Shown here in pieces: positions 23,205-33,419 of a DNA stretch of 64,000 nt. The position numbers and the translations under genes were made by a program. Below the pieces are notes generated by a model. It searched no databases. It saw only the letters and a program-made list of their open reading frames with translations, and was not told where the DNA came from. This DNA comes from Cadophora sp. MPI-SDFR-AT-0126. Its lineage: Eukaryota > Ascomycota > Leotiomycetes > Helotiales > Ploettnerulaceae. The stretch is from positions 62,001-126,000 of the forward strand of contig JAGMVK010000027.1 in the NCBI GenBank assembly GCA_020747065.1. Direction: 5' to 3'. How positions within the stretch are numbered: position 1 is the first letter of the stretch; every line of letters starts with the position of its first letter.

Positions 23205-23960
23205 GTCTACCATGATGCACCACGGGTGGGTCATGGTTCATTCCCACCTACTTCTTGATGGTTGCACCCTTGACAACCCCACTCCACAATTTTCCCTTCG
23301 GGTGTGGGTCAGCAAGGAGGTACACCACCATCTCTTTGGGGATGATGACTGTTTCGAAGGTGGTATGTCTAAGTTTGGCTCATCGCCTTGGTTTGAAGAG
23401 GACCATTTCAGGCTCCTCGATGTGTGACCAGACTATAAGTTCAGAATCACCAAAAGACAACCTTCATCTAGGTAATGCGCAAGCGGAATTGAATACACCT
23501 GGACTTTAATGGATACCACAGACGTGAAACTCAACGACCGGAGGAGAAGGAAAAAAAGAGAGAATGAGGGAATTAATAATAGGCAAAAAACCTTACTTCA
23601 TAAGGCTCATGAATTGGGGGAATTTGAAGGTGTCGAAGTACTAGTGATCGTCCAGAAGCATGGCAAATATACGACTTACGTATCCGAGGGCTACATATCA
23701 CGTCAGCCATCGTTCAAAGAGATAGTAAGTCGAGTGATGGCTTGCTTGAGCTACACGACAGTGCTAATGTTCGCCTAGCAAACCGCCTATCCCCTTCCGA
23801 AGAACTTTCGACCTCAAGATATCGAGAGCCGCCGTCCCAAAAGCAAGAGAGGAGGGAAATTATCAGAGAAGAAGAGCCAAGGAGGTAGTGGGACAACCTA
23901 TGATTGGATAGAAGATCAAGAAGCTTCGAAAAAAGTAACCCAGCCGCATATGTAAACATT
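23205..23960 (+). repeat. MADS-like duplicon, copy 1
   Basis: The gene at 23509 plus about 300 bp of upstream sequence (TTGATGGTTGC, CCCCACTCCA, TTTCAGGCTCCTC.ATGT, GACTATAAGTTCA) matches 60290-61010. The duplicated unit is therefore larger than the coding region and retains the intron, so it spread as DNA rather than by retroposition. Confidence 0.65.
23509..23955 (+). CDS. small MADS-box-like protein, copy 1
   Basis: Exons 23509-23724 and 23779-23955, with a 54-bp intron (GTAAGT to GCCTAG), 130 residues. Exon 1 encodes RRRRKKRENEGINNRQKTLL, HKAHELGEFEGVEVLVIV and HGKYTTY. This follows the core of a MADS (SRF-type) DNA-binding domain (N.R...L.KKA.EL....D.EIALII....G....), lacking only the first few residues of the canonical GRGKIEIKRI arm. 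Exon 2 gives a conserved QTAYPLPKNF..QDIE.R segment and a basic tail. Two more copies occur in this window (39818, 60652). All three keep the exon-1 frame despite roughly a quarter of bases differing. A DNA-binding regulator is inferred. No MEF2, SAM or K-box domain follows. Confidence 0.7.
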
Positions 23961-24391
23961 TGTACCTACAGTTCCTGCCGCAAACATAATGCATGGTAGC
24001 TTCCCTGCATCATCCCGCCTCTAAAGCCCATGACTTTCCCTAAATTTACATGTATGTGTATGATAAAAGTCAAACCGGATTGACACCTAGGTCGGATCAG
24101 AGGGAGGACTTGAACCAGGGAGCAATGAGGAAATCACCGGAAAAGGCAATGAGGCCCGAATGACACCCACCTGTATTTTTCACCAATCCCGCTACCTCCC
24201 TTCCCGAGCTGCTTCTTACATCTTCAAAAGTTACGAGTTAAGACATTTGATCACTCAGTACACAGAACCTTCTCATCACACAGGTCCGTTCCATGACAAT
24301 TTCCCATCACAGCTCGCAGAATGTTCCCCTCCAACAATGCCCAGGTCATTTTCTTTACTTTCGAAGTCCACCCCTCTGCACTGCTCATTCT
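23961..24391. other. no gene recognised
   Basis: Noncoding between the MADS-like gene and the BTB relic. Confidence 0.4.
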
Positions 24392-25060
24392 TCAACTGCC
24401 ATCGCCCCCGTATATCCCTCCCACCTCTACAAGTCCCTCATCTCGAAACACACTGCTCTCTTCGGGGGCCTGTGACGCACAGGAGTCAAAACTCGACCAT
24501 GAATCAGTGAACGGACATTTGAAGTGGTCTTTCCATTCCCAGCCAACTACTTCCGAATGGTCGTGAAAGCGGCAGGCACCTCCCCAGTCTATATCCGACT
24601 CCCTTGAGGAAACCCTTTGTATTGTCTGAAAGTAGTCCCATCCAAACTCAGCTAATTCCTCGAAGACTGGCTTCCATTCTGAGTATTCACCATATTTTCT
24701 GGTTGACGGGTTACGATGTCCCCAGTCGTTGTCTTCCGGTATGAATGTAAAGCCATGGGAGCACAACTCCCTAAGGGTTGACCCGGGAGGTACGCCCCGG
24801 TAGACTTTACAGATTATGTCGGGGGTAGGTATCTACTTGCTTTTGCCAACTGCGGCCCTTATAGCATCGGAGGTTTGGTTTTTGAGGTGATGAACAAGAT
24901 AGATCTCGCCGAAAACGGCAAGATCGATCAGAGCATCCACAGATTTCGATCCGTCCATACTGGGCTCGTAGGCGCAGACCCAGACCGCTGCATTAAGGGA
25001 GTATCTCGGAAATGCAATAGTCCGACCATGATTCTCTTGCGCCATGAATGGAATTACCAC
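24392..25060 (-). pseudogene. BTB/POZ domain protein, C-terminal part with in-frame stop
   Basis: The minus-strand frame reads ALIDLAVFGEIYLVHHLKNQ then TSDAIRAAVGKSK, a stop (TAG at about 24835-24833), then IPTPDIICKVYRGVPPGSTL and LRELCSHGF without any frame change. This is the second half of fungal BTB proteins (pattern LWVLADRLLMP.LQN..ID.I, IP....VYENTPEGSPLR.L). One amber codon, plausibly CAG to TAG, interrupts it, and the BTB core that should precede it is missing. The 5' end abuts the small gene ending at 25076. The reading is a truncated pseudogene. A stop bypassed by a tiny 32-nt intron is unlikely. Confidence 0.6.
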
Positions 25061-25075
25061 CTCTGCTCCAGGAGA

Positions 25076-25642
25076 TCAAGCCTTCATCTTAAACACAAAT
25101 AAAATGCAAGACGCATTGCCGTCACCATCTGACCTCAAGCTTGATTTGCCAGCCATATATATGATGGATCCAGTGTTCCAGTCAATCACAGAGGAAACCC
25201 CAGACGCATCGCGGTATTCGACCTTTGGATTGCCATCCTTCGTCAAGGGATTGCCATCCTTCGTCAAGGGGATCGTAATCGCCGACGTATTGTCAGGTAT
25301 CCTGAATGGTCCTCCAGTGAGGACAAATGTCGTGGGAATCCAGTGCAGTTCGGATTTTCGAGGGTCGAAGACTTGGGCGGTACAGGATTCAATTTCAATC
25401 TGTTCACATACATTAGCCCAAAACTGCCAAAGGGTTCTGCTTTAGCCAACCATTTCTTTATAGCTTCTACCTAATTCTTTCTGTACATCTTCGTATTGGC
25501 TTGTAGACTTGAGCTTGGTAACGGGTTTGTCCTGGGCAGAAATTGATTGCTCGCGGCAAACGGTAGTAGCGATCTCAGCCAAGCGCCGAAATTCATCTGT
25601 TGGTGGCCAAATTGCCAGAAGCCGTTCCCTGCTAGAAGACAT
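25076..25642 (-). CDS. small conserved two-exon protein, family copy P
   Basis: Exons 25642-25451 and 25399-25076, 171 residues. Paralogue of 10375-10925: the 64-codon first exon (MSSSRERLLAIW, ISAQDKPVTK, DVQKEL.RSY) and the second exon (QVFDP, FVLTGGPFRIP, KDGNPKVEYRD, IDWNTGSIIYMAGKSSL, FKMKA) align throughout. The intron is 51 bp with the same GTTGGCT donor. It differs from copy G by a tandem 21-bp in-frame duplication giving LTKDGNP twice (25227-25265). The end lies 16 bp from the BTB relic, so the duplicated block seems to have been inserted into or beside that gene. Function unknown. Confidence 0.7.
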
Positions 25643-25887
25643 AGCAGATGCATACCTTCTAAACGTTCAAGGTTGAGAAAGATCGAGTGTTCTGGTCGAG
25701 ACCGGTAGCAGTGGTACTCCGACGTGGCAACCGTATGAAGCGGGAATTTTCCGCCTTCTTGGAAAGCCACGTGACCGATGCCTTGGTGATGGAGAGTTGA
25801 GGAATGGGAGGGGGAAACATCTGGAAGAACCACTCGGTGATGTGGGATGATCGATTTGGGTCCCGCCATTATTTTGCTGATATTCCA

Positions 25888-26264
25888 CCTGGATTGCACA
25901 CTCCGCCTGGATTGCACACCTCGCCTGGATGCACACTCCACCTGGATTGCACACTTCGCCTGGATTGCACACCTCGCCTGGATTGCACACTCCACCTGGA
26001 TTGCACACCTCGCCTGGATTGCACACTCCACCTGGATTGCACACTTCGCCTGGATTGCACACTCCACCTGGATTGCACACTCCGCCTGGATTGCACACTT
26101 CGCCTGGATTGCACACTTCACCTGGATTGCACACTCCGCCTGGATTGCACACCTCGCCTGGATTGCTCACTCCACCTGGATTGCACACTCCACCTGGATT
26201 GCTCACTCCGCCTGGATTGCACACTTCACCTGCGTTGCAAGTTTTACCTGGATTGCACATGGGA
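25888..26264 (+). repeat. 18-bp minisatellite, 21 units
   Basis: Units of the form CCTGGATTGCACACTCCA / TTCG / CTCG, with one unit (the third) 17 bp long and the second-to-last diverged. The unit length is a multiple of three and contains no stop in any frame, so it stays open in all six frames (for example CTLRLD, HTPPGL, AWIAHS forward; CNPGGV, CAIQVE, QSRRSV reverse). It lies 5' of copy P and 3' of the Zn2Cys6 gene. Confidence 0.95.
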
Positions 26265-26704
26265 GGAAGTCGCTTGTAGATAAGGAGGATCATGCCTGTA
26301 TATTGTGGTTGTACTTGAGGCCTGTGGGATTTTAGATAGATGTGTCGGAAATCACTCGCCCACCTTATAATCACTAGAGAAATGTCAGCTTCGCCACAGT
26401 CACTTTTAGCTGCTAGAACGCTCCCCGTGCTGTGGGGTAGACCAGCCTTCTATATCGAGCACTTGGGCATCTCACTTCATTCTGAAGGTTTAAGCACTAA
26501 CTCTAATGGCCTGACTGTTGGCTTTCCACGATGTGCAACAAAACTTGCGATGTTAGTGAAAGATGTTTTCGCCATGACCTGTCTGATCAACGTGTGATCA
26601 CCTTCGGAGGCGACACGACTTTCTAAGGTTAGAGGAGATGAAGTAGTTGATGGAGGTGTCCGGCATGCATATGTAGATTGGTCCCCCCTTTCCACAAACT
26701 GCTG

Positions 26705-29109
26705 TCATAGGCCATAAATAATGAGCCGTGGCCCGCTCCGTTCCATCTCATCTACCCAATCCACTGAATTCGCATCTCCCGTCTGTGCAACGGCAGCACT
26801 CTGCTTCTCATAGATAGTCTGCAAGAGCCTCCGTACATTATCGGTAATTCCTCCATACTCACGTTTTTCGACTTCGGCCATCAACCTCAAAGCCGTCTCT
26901 TTCTCTGTTAAATTTCGTGTACAGAAGCCGGCCAGAAACAGTGGGAATACGATGTAGCGCAGGTCACATTGTTGTTTGGAAAGTATTATGCTGATAGCGT
27001 GAAGAATTTCGGCGCAGCATGCCTTGATCTGGGCGTCGGTGTCGGGTTCTGGGTCGTGCAACTGCCCTGAATACATACTAGTATGTGTGTAGAGTATACA
27101 AACGCGGAATAGCAGATATGACTACTCTTGTCAGTTAATTCTTCGAATGTGAGAAGATTATGACGTACATGTTCTACCCATTCCAACACCCTAGGTGGAA
27201 GGTTGTTCGGAATCTGTAGCCAGGTCTGATAATCAGGGAAAGGAGATCTCCATTTCGATTGCAAATCGAATATCAGCTGTCGAAGATCTTGAATACGTTT
27301 AGATCGGTCCATATTACGTGTGTCGTCGAGGACATGGGCCGAACTCCTAAAACATCTTTCGCTGGCTTCTGCTCTCAAAGCTTTGCCTAGGCGACCAACT
27401 TGAAGTGCGATCAGGACCACCTCTTGAGTGATAGTAATGATTCTTGGGAAGTGTGCCTGCTCTTCGGGATATATCACTTGCGGCTGCCCGGCCTTTTCGG
27501 GTAGCAAGCATCGCTCTGGTAGTGGTAGCATATTTCGTTTGAGAACAAGCTCAACAAATATTCCCATTCCACTCGTACTCAAAAGTGCATAGACATCGAT
27601 ACAGGAGATTATCCAGATAATGAAGTCGAAGTGATCAATGCCATGTGCTTGTCGTCGCATGGAAACTATCCTTAGAAGTTGATCACAGTGGTGTTGCCAC
27701 ATAGCAGACTCCCGTGCAGCGATCTCGTAGAAAAGTAAGACTAGATGTGTCAACAGGGCACCGTCAGACTAGGGGAAAATCAGTATTATTTACCTTTGTA
27801 GCGACGCACGGAAGGGAATTGCACTTACGTAGAAATCTTGGGAGCTTTGAAATGTAGTCTGCAAAGCTGGGATGACCTGTTGATAATGCTCTAATGCATT
27901 GGCATCATGAGATCCTTTCTTGTGCGCTACACTTAAAGCTGAGAGTGCCATCAGCGCGTGGAAGAGCTGTCTGATTAGCAATTAGTTCTCTACCGTGCAG
28001 AGTCTCACTGACTGGTGGGTAATTTCGAGCCTGGACCTCAAATATATCCTCGTCGGCTTGGGACTTGCCAATCTTGAAAATCTGTGCTGAAATTGTTGTT
28101 CGATAATGATGTAGCAGCTCGGCATCGTGCCCTCCCTGGCGAGCAGCGTCGAGAAGAGACACCGTACCAGAATCAAAGCTGGCTCCTACTTGTAGTGCTT
28201 GTCTGCAGCTAGACATGGGTGAAATTGAAAGTGATACAAGGTTCGCCCTCGGTCGGTATGGCAAAAGCGCCGGACTCCGCAACGGGTCTTCGAAAGTCTT
28301 GAGGACCACCACCTATCGCTCGCATGGAAGGTCAGTTATCCAACTCATTTAAGTTTAGAGAGACATCAGGAAATTAGACATAAACTTTTGCCTGTATAGA
28401 CGAGACTCACATCAGGATCATCCACTTGTTCAATTATGCTGCCAGTGAGTGAAGTGGGAATATTATTATGCCCTTCACATTGCGAGTAGCCAGCACCCCG
28501 ATGCGTATCTCCAAGGGGTTCACCCCAATATTCAGGTAAGTCCGCAAAAGTCGCCAAATTTGCAACAACTACGAAGGTTCCAGGATCTCGCGACTGTGCC
28601 TTCTTCTCTCGCTCGCCGTCAGTGGTTAGGGTTGAAAAGGGAGGCATATCGTTTGATACTCGGACTTTTGGCTCTTGTGCCCATGCTGTATCTTATTAGC
28701 TTGATTAATCGAAACTAAGTATACTTAACGTACGATCCCAAACATGACTACCAGTCATATTGACTTGCAGTGTCTGTGCAAGTATTCTCGGCGTGTTGTC
28801 TTTGAAAGAGACTCTCGGTCCGTAATTACTAGTAAACTTTAGTCAAGAATTTTCATGCAACAATAAGCACAGTCGACTTACCAAGTACGGCTAAGACGCT
28901 GGCATTGCTGTGGCGTAGTCAGCAAAGAAATTCCACTACCTGGATGTCATCATACTCCACATGTTGGCTTTCCTTCGTCACATTTTACCTCTAGCAGGGC
29001 ATTAGTCAAAATAAGGGTCAAAGGAAGGGGAAACTAAGAATGTACTCCGAGTCCGACAAGTCCTGCAACCAGTCTTGCTTCTTGGAGGAAACCTGTTCCC
29101 CCTATGCAT
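26705..29109 (-). CDS. Zn2Cys6 transcription factor, nine exons
   Basis: Exons 29109-29046, 28990-28956, 28907-28882, 28828-28752, 28685-28411, 28312-28013, 27966-27829, 27768-27169 and 27061-26705, giving 623 residues with every phase matched. The first four exons assemble a complete zinc cluster: C15-x2-C18-x6-C25-x6-C32-x2-C35-x6-C42, in SKTGCRTCRTRKVKC then PTCGQCQRLSRTC. The C-terminal 420 residues match the fungal_trans_2 type regulatory domain (LFHALMALSALSVAHK, then LTHLVLLFYEIAARES, RYIVFPLFLAGFCTR, VRRLLQTIYEKQ). It binds DNA in the nucleus as a pathway or developmental regulator; the target is unknown. Two exons are only 26 and 35 bp, splitting the zinc cluster three times. No frameshift or stop, so probably functional. 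Confidence 0.85.
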
Positions 29110-30339
29110 ACGAGGAGGATTAGCTGACGATACAAATCCAGGCTGGGGAGAAGATGGCGGAACCTGCTGCCTCGGTGCTACAACGAGCAAACAAGGCTCG
29201 GCGGGACAACCTCCTTGCATCTGTAGAACTGTCGAAGTACGTAGAAATCAAGGAGACTGAGGGGGAAAAGGCTAGAGCAAAATTTCAGTGATACATCAAA
29301 CCAGCATCAACGTAAAATGGTCCCTCGGTGAGGGGAAAATTCTGATTTTCGTTCGGCAGGAAGTCAGAAAAGTCCAGACTCCACGAACTGAAGTCTCGAA
29401 AGAAAGGAAGGATCTTTCTGCTGGCTGGATCAGCCCTTCCCAAAAATAGGCGGCCCCCAGGTAGGTCGACGTTGCTTTTTGTCTCGAGATAGGTGTTTTC
29501 TGCCGCCAAGCAAAAAAACATGAGGGATGCTTTCACTTGTTACATCGAAACGTAAGGCAACTGGAGTTTAAGTGAGCCATTTCAACGACGATATCCGCAT
29601 CTCAGGGACGCATGCAGGTTCACGAAATAGGAAAAAGCGGTCGTTCTAAGACAGGCAACCTAATGTCTTACCAGCCCGCTCAGGGGAGCTGCAAGCTTTT
29701 CTTTTTTGCATTTAAACAAATAGCTGCATGTGGTTGGAGTTGTGTTGCAACGCTGAGTGGGGCGATCTGTGTGAAAAAGTTTATTACCCGAAGATCGAGT
29801 ACTTCAGAGCCAATGGAAGGGCATGCCTTTTGATTGGTGCTCAAGGGTGGATCCTCAAAGTAGAAAATACCTTGTCATGACAGGTATCCAGAACTGACCA
29901 ATATTCGGGAAACTGCTCGATTGGTAGATTGTGAGAGCTTTAAGTTTCGGCAGCGGATACCGAACCATACCAAAGGTAAGCAGTTCTTGAGATTAAATGG
30001 AGCTAGCTACCAAAAAGGTCCCGAATATCGGCTTGTGAGAGAGCAGTAAAGCGGGAGCTAGCTCCACTGTAGCGCGCATGTGCATGCACCCCGCCATCTC
30101 AAGCGTTCGTTGTGACCTCGTTCTCTTTTCTCTCTCATAATAACAACAATAACAAGCAATTGTTAACCTCCACCACGACTCTGGGTCCGCGTCGCAGATT
30201 TAATATCTACTTAAAAAGTCTTTGTATGAACCAATCTGGCCGGCCCGGCTCCAAGTCCCTCCTAATATGCAGGAAATCGTTAAGGGCTCTATGCGGCTGT
30301 GGCGCGCAAATGCCTGAAGGATCACCATGCCAACCGATA
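29110..30339. other. no gene recognised
   Basis: Divergent upstream region of the Zn2Cys6 gene. Short frames only. Confidence 0.45.
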
Positions 30340-30690
30340 CTCGAGAATCAGGATTGTAGAGGAGACGATTCTCGAAAGAAGTTGAGCTGTCGAGATGGCA
30401 TAGATGCGAGCGCTGAAGACTTCATGTCGGGTTGAGGCTGGTGCACTCAGCTCAGCGGCAGCCCCTTGGCGGAGGAGCCCACATTGCAGTTGCAAGCTGG
30501 CGTGGTGATTATATGAGCGGAACTTCGGCGAAACTACAGCAAAAGCATCATGGGAAAAATGGGGTGTGGCGGGGTCCCGTCCATTCTAGTGGAAAACTGT
30601 TAGCTCCGTCGGAGAAGTATTGAACCGCATGGCCGCCCTGCGCTACAGCAGCTATAAACCTCATGAAGGTCTCCGGGGGACTTTCCACAG
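30340..30690 (+). repeat. dispersed repeat, copy 2 (partner 430-965)
   Basis: Shares GGCATAGATGCGA, GACTTCATGTCGGGT and GCACTCAGCT blocks with the copy at the left end of the window, same orientation. Confidence 0.5.
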
Positions 30691-31110
30691 CGTTATCGAA
30701 GGCGACATTACTGTATGGTGAAGGAGAGAGAGCATTTGTACGACTGCAGGAAGAGATCATCCGCAGGTCAGCAGATTCGTCAATCTTTGCGTGGTGCCGA
30801 GGCGCACAGGGCGGGCTTCTGGCTCCCTCGCCAGCTTGCTTTGCGTCCCGTAGCAAAGTCATCTTATGCTCAGTTGGAACTGTCCATTCTTTCGAAAAGA
30901 CACATCGTGGTCTCAGGATGAAGCTACCTATTCTGAAACAGGGATCGAAAGGCAGCACTCTCATTGCAATGTTGATCTGTGATATGGAAGATATTTTAAA
31001 AGGGTGCTCTGTTTGCACTTAAAGGAGCAAATGACAGATCCCACAAACTCTGGCGAGACCACGGTGTGCTCGATCGAAAAGTGTCCACCAAAATGTGCCA
31101 AGTCTCAAGC
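30663..31110 (+). pseudogene. HET domain gene, C-terminal relic
   Basis: The frame carries LLYGEGERAFVRLQEEIIRR and SADSSIFAW, exactly the end of a HET domain (compare LLYGEGSEKAFRRLQEEIIK in the intact gene at 17081-19168), then HRGLRMKLPIL, which is the usual post-domain block. There is no upstream HET core in frame. The segment before it (30240-30660) has stops and only short fragments. Truncated, not functional. Confidence 0.75.
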
Positions 31111-31461
31111 ACAGGACTGGGATGCCACTCAAGCATTCGATCGATTCTAAAGAGTTAGAGTCAGCAGATTATCGCACAGTCCTGCTTCCGAGTTATAATT
31201 TCCAGGCGCGTGCGACTGCCTCAGTGCTGAAAATGATGTCGCCGGTCTGGGTCAAAATGCTACCACCATTCCTGAAGTCTTTCCAGCACATCAATGGAAT
31301 GTTGAAAGCCGCGTAATGAGCAACTACTAAGGTCTTGCTTGGAATCATCTCACCCAGTGTGGAGGTACTGCGCACAATGACCCAAAAGTGAAGACCGAGC
31401 ACTCCAAGATGTCCGGAGCTGGCTCAACCACTCTGAGGTGTCAGCTCCTCGCTATCGGAAT

Positions 31462-31959
31462 TTACCTAGCCTTAAGGTCAGCACGTGCTCTTCGGCATTC
31501 TCGCTCAGTATGGTTTTGGTACACGCCGAAATACCGAGAGGTGCTCACTTGTCTTACCATTCCGTTTATACGTCTCCAAGTATATACTATCCTCATCAAG
31601 CCGAGACTTATTTTCTCCCGATACAAACGCTGCTTGCGGTCTTCGAGATCCTGTATATATTTGAGAGCTTCTGCAAGGATAACCTCCTGCTCAGAAAGAT
31701 ATGCGGATGTTGCGTGCTCGGGAAGAGTAGAATCGGTTTCTCCACCACCCGGAAAGCCTCGCATGGTGCCTTCTCCCGTATCGTTTGGCAGGAGTTCTCT
31801 CAGTGCCGCGAACTCGGCATCCGAAGGCATATCTTGACTATCCGCAGTCGGTATGACATCGCCGTGATTTCCAGTTGTGTTAGTCGTACTCTTCTCCTTG
31901 TCTTGGCGGCACGGATTCGTGATTGGACCGTTCTGGCTTCGCTTGAATTTGCGGGACAT
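31462..31959 (-). CDS. small hypothetical protein with predicted coiled coil
   Basis: 165 residues from an ATG at 31959 (MSRKFKRSQNG). A polar N-terminus is followed by a helix (SEQEVILAEALKYIQDLEDR) and a basic C-terminal part. The last 50 residues may include unspliced intron sequence (a GTAAGAC lies near 31545). No family recognised. Confidence 0.4.
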   Translation of the reverse strand: MSRKFKRSQNGPITNPCRQDKEKSTTNTTGNHGDVIPTADSQDMPSDAEFAALRELLPNDTGEGTMRGFPGGGETDSTLPEHATSAYLSEQEVILAEALKYIQDLEDRKQRLYREKISLGLMRIVYTWRRINGMVRQVSTSRYFGVYQNHTERECRRARADLKAR

Positions 31960-32358
31960 GCTGGCCTTCTCCTCTGGTAACAGCTATGTCAAGACGCGTC
32001 TCGACAACCTCGTTATTTCATGTACGGCAAGGTAAATTAATTGGCGGAGGTTGTATCGTTGTTTTGTGGAATGTTCAGCTATTGTAAGTATGTGCTTCCA
32101 TAAATGCCTTATTATTAACCATACGAATTGATCATACGATGAACATGCCATTCTGGACATCGCCGATCCACACCCTTGCCGATCCACACCCTTGCCGATC
32201 CAACAGCCCTGAAGATCTCGGCTGCTTCCAGATGAACTTAATCTTCGATCATCAGAATTATCTTTCCGACCTTGTCGATAACCTTAAATAGCGAAGACAT
32301 CTCCGTTCGACAGATTACGTGAATTGACTCCACTTTTGCCTCGTTTTTGCGCTAGAGT

Positions 32359-32690
32359 ATGGATCTTCAGTTTGTGCTCGCGAATCTCGGCATTACGTGT
32401 TATTGGCAACAACTATTTGAGGCCGGGTTCGAGACCTGGGAGATCCTGAAAGATATTACCGAAGAAGACATGTGATATCTCCATTCCTGCCTAGCCTTGC
32501 TTCCCTATACTAATGTGTAATTTGTAACCAGTGACAAGCAGCCACCAAATTAGGCGACCGACAGGCGACCGACATTGGCGAAGCAGCACGATTTGCACAA
32601 CCAAATTCAGTGCGCAGGCAAGAATATAGTGCACTACTAATTGTGCTTGGCTTGCTAAAAGTTCTGAATGTCAACGATATCTTTGAATAG
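32359..32690 (+). pseudogene. SAM-domain-like gene, frameshifted
   Basis: The first exon reads MDLQFVLANLGITCYWQQLF then EAGFETWEILKDITEEDM, a clear sterile-alpha-motif start. A GTGATA donor at the end of that exon and an intron to ACCAG near 32531 follow. The continuation that a SAM domain needs (ATKLGDRQATDIGEA and on to VLNVNDIFE, stop 32690) is present but out of phase by a few bases, as if about four bases were lost near 32540. SAM domains mediate protein oligomerisation in signalling proteins. Alone here and broken, it is most likely a fragment of a larger gene. Confidence 0.5.
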
Positions 32691-33017
32691 TTACATATTG
32701 TAAGATATCCTTGATAAGTCGTGGTTCTCGTGATAGATTACCTGATCCCCACTTCTACTGTAGTGGAGCAGATTACCATATCCAGAAGCCTGGATCGAAT
32801 TCTGCACTATTGTGAAATAGGCGTCGACCTTCATTGGCTCGCCCGGCATGATCTCGCTTCCGGAAGGCTTAGCCAAGCGACCTGAATGAGAGCTTTTCTC
32901 ATTTTTTGTTGCATGTCGCAAAGGGCAAGCACAGAAACCTACTAACTTCACTGGCTCAACGAACGAGATGCATGCTTGCCAAGCAATTGCCTCATCCATG
33001 TCGGATGGTGTGCTCAT
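32691..33017 (-). CDS. hypothetical ORF, 108 codons
   Basis: Starts MSTPSDMDEAIAW and ends one base after the tail of the SAM relic on the other strand. Reasonable composition but no domain or splice support. Confidence 0.25.
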   Translation of the reverse strand: MSTPSDMDEAIAWQACISFVEPVKLVGFCACPLRHATKNEKSSHSGRLAKPSGSEIMPGEPMKVDAYFTIVQNSIQASGYGNLLHYSRSGDQVIYHENHDLSRISYNM

Positions 33018-33237
33018 GGGGTAATCGGCAGCTCTGATTGGCGGCAGTGTTTCCCCTCTATGTTGCGTGCCGCAAGGAGACCAATTGCAAAGCGGAGTCT
33101 ATTCCCAGACACTTGTGGCTGTGCAACCTGATTCGAAGATATCGCTGCTAGGCGCCGAGGCAGGGTAAGCGGCTTACCCCACCATCTCAATCGTCGTCGC
33201 AGAGCCGCTCACGCAACACATTTCCCGCGCAATGCGA

Positions 33238-33418
33238 TGTTCCTAGAACCGGGATCTGATGATGCATAGGTAATGGTACCAGGTAGTACTACTACCCCGA
33301 CGTTCCAGAACCGGGGACTGGGTAGGCGTAGGTAATGCTACTAGGTAGTACTACTGCCCAGATGTCCCAGAGCTCGGACCTGTTCATGCATAGGTAATGG
33401 TACCAGGTAATATTACGC
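33238..33418 (+). repeat. tandem repeat, ~62-bp unit x3
   Basis: Three units with CCAGA.C.GGG then GCATAGGTAATGGTACCAGG and TAGTACTACT.CCC. The third is truncated. Confidence 0.8.
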
Positions 33419-33419
33419 A

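Noticed and set aside
25888..26264. Possible CRISPR-like array
   Set aside because: Units are contiguous 18-mers with no unique spacers, in a eukaryotic context.
25804..26374. Several 80-235 codon proteins over the 18-bp minisatellite
   Set aside because: All six frames are open because the unit has no stop; nothing favours one frame.
32420..32445. GGTTCGAGACC as a tRNA T-arm
   Set aside because: No cloverleaf partners; it lies inside the SAM-like coding exon.
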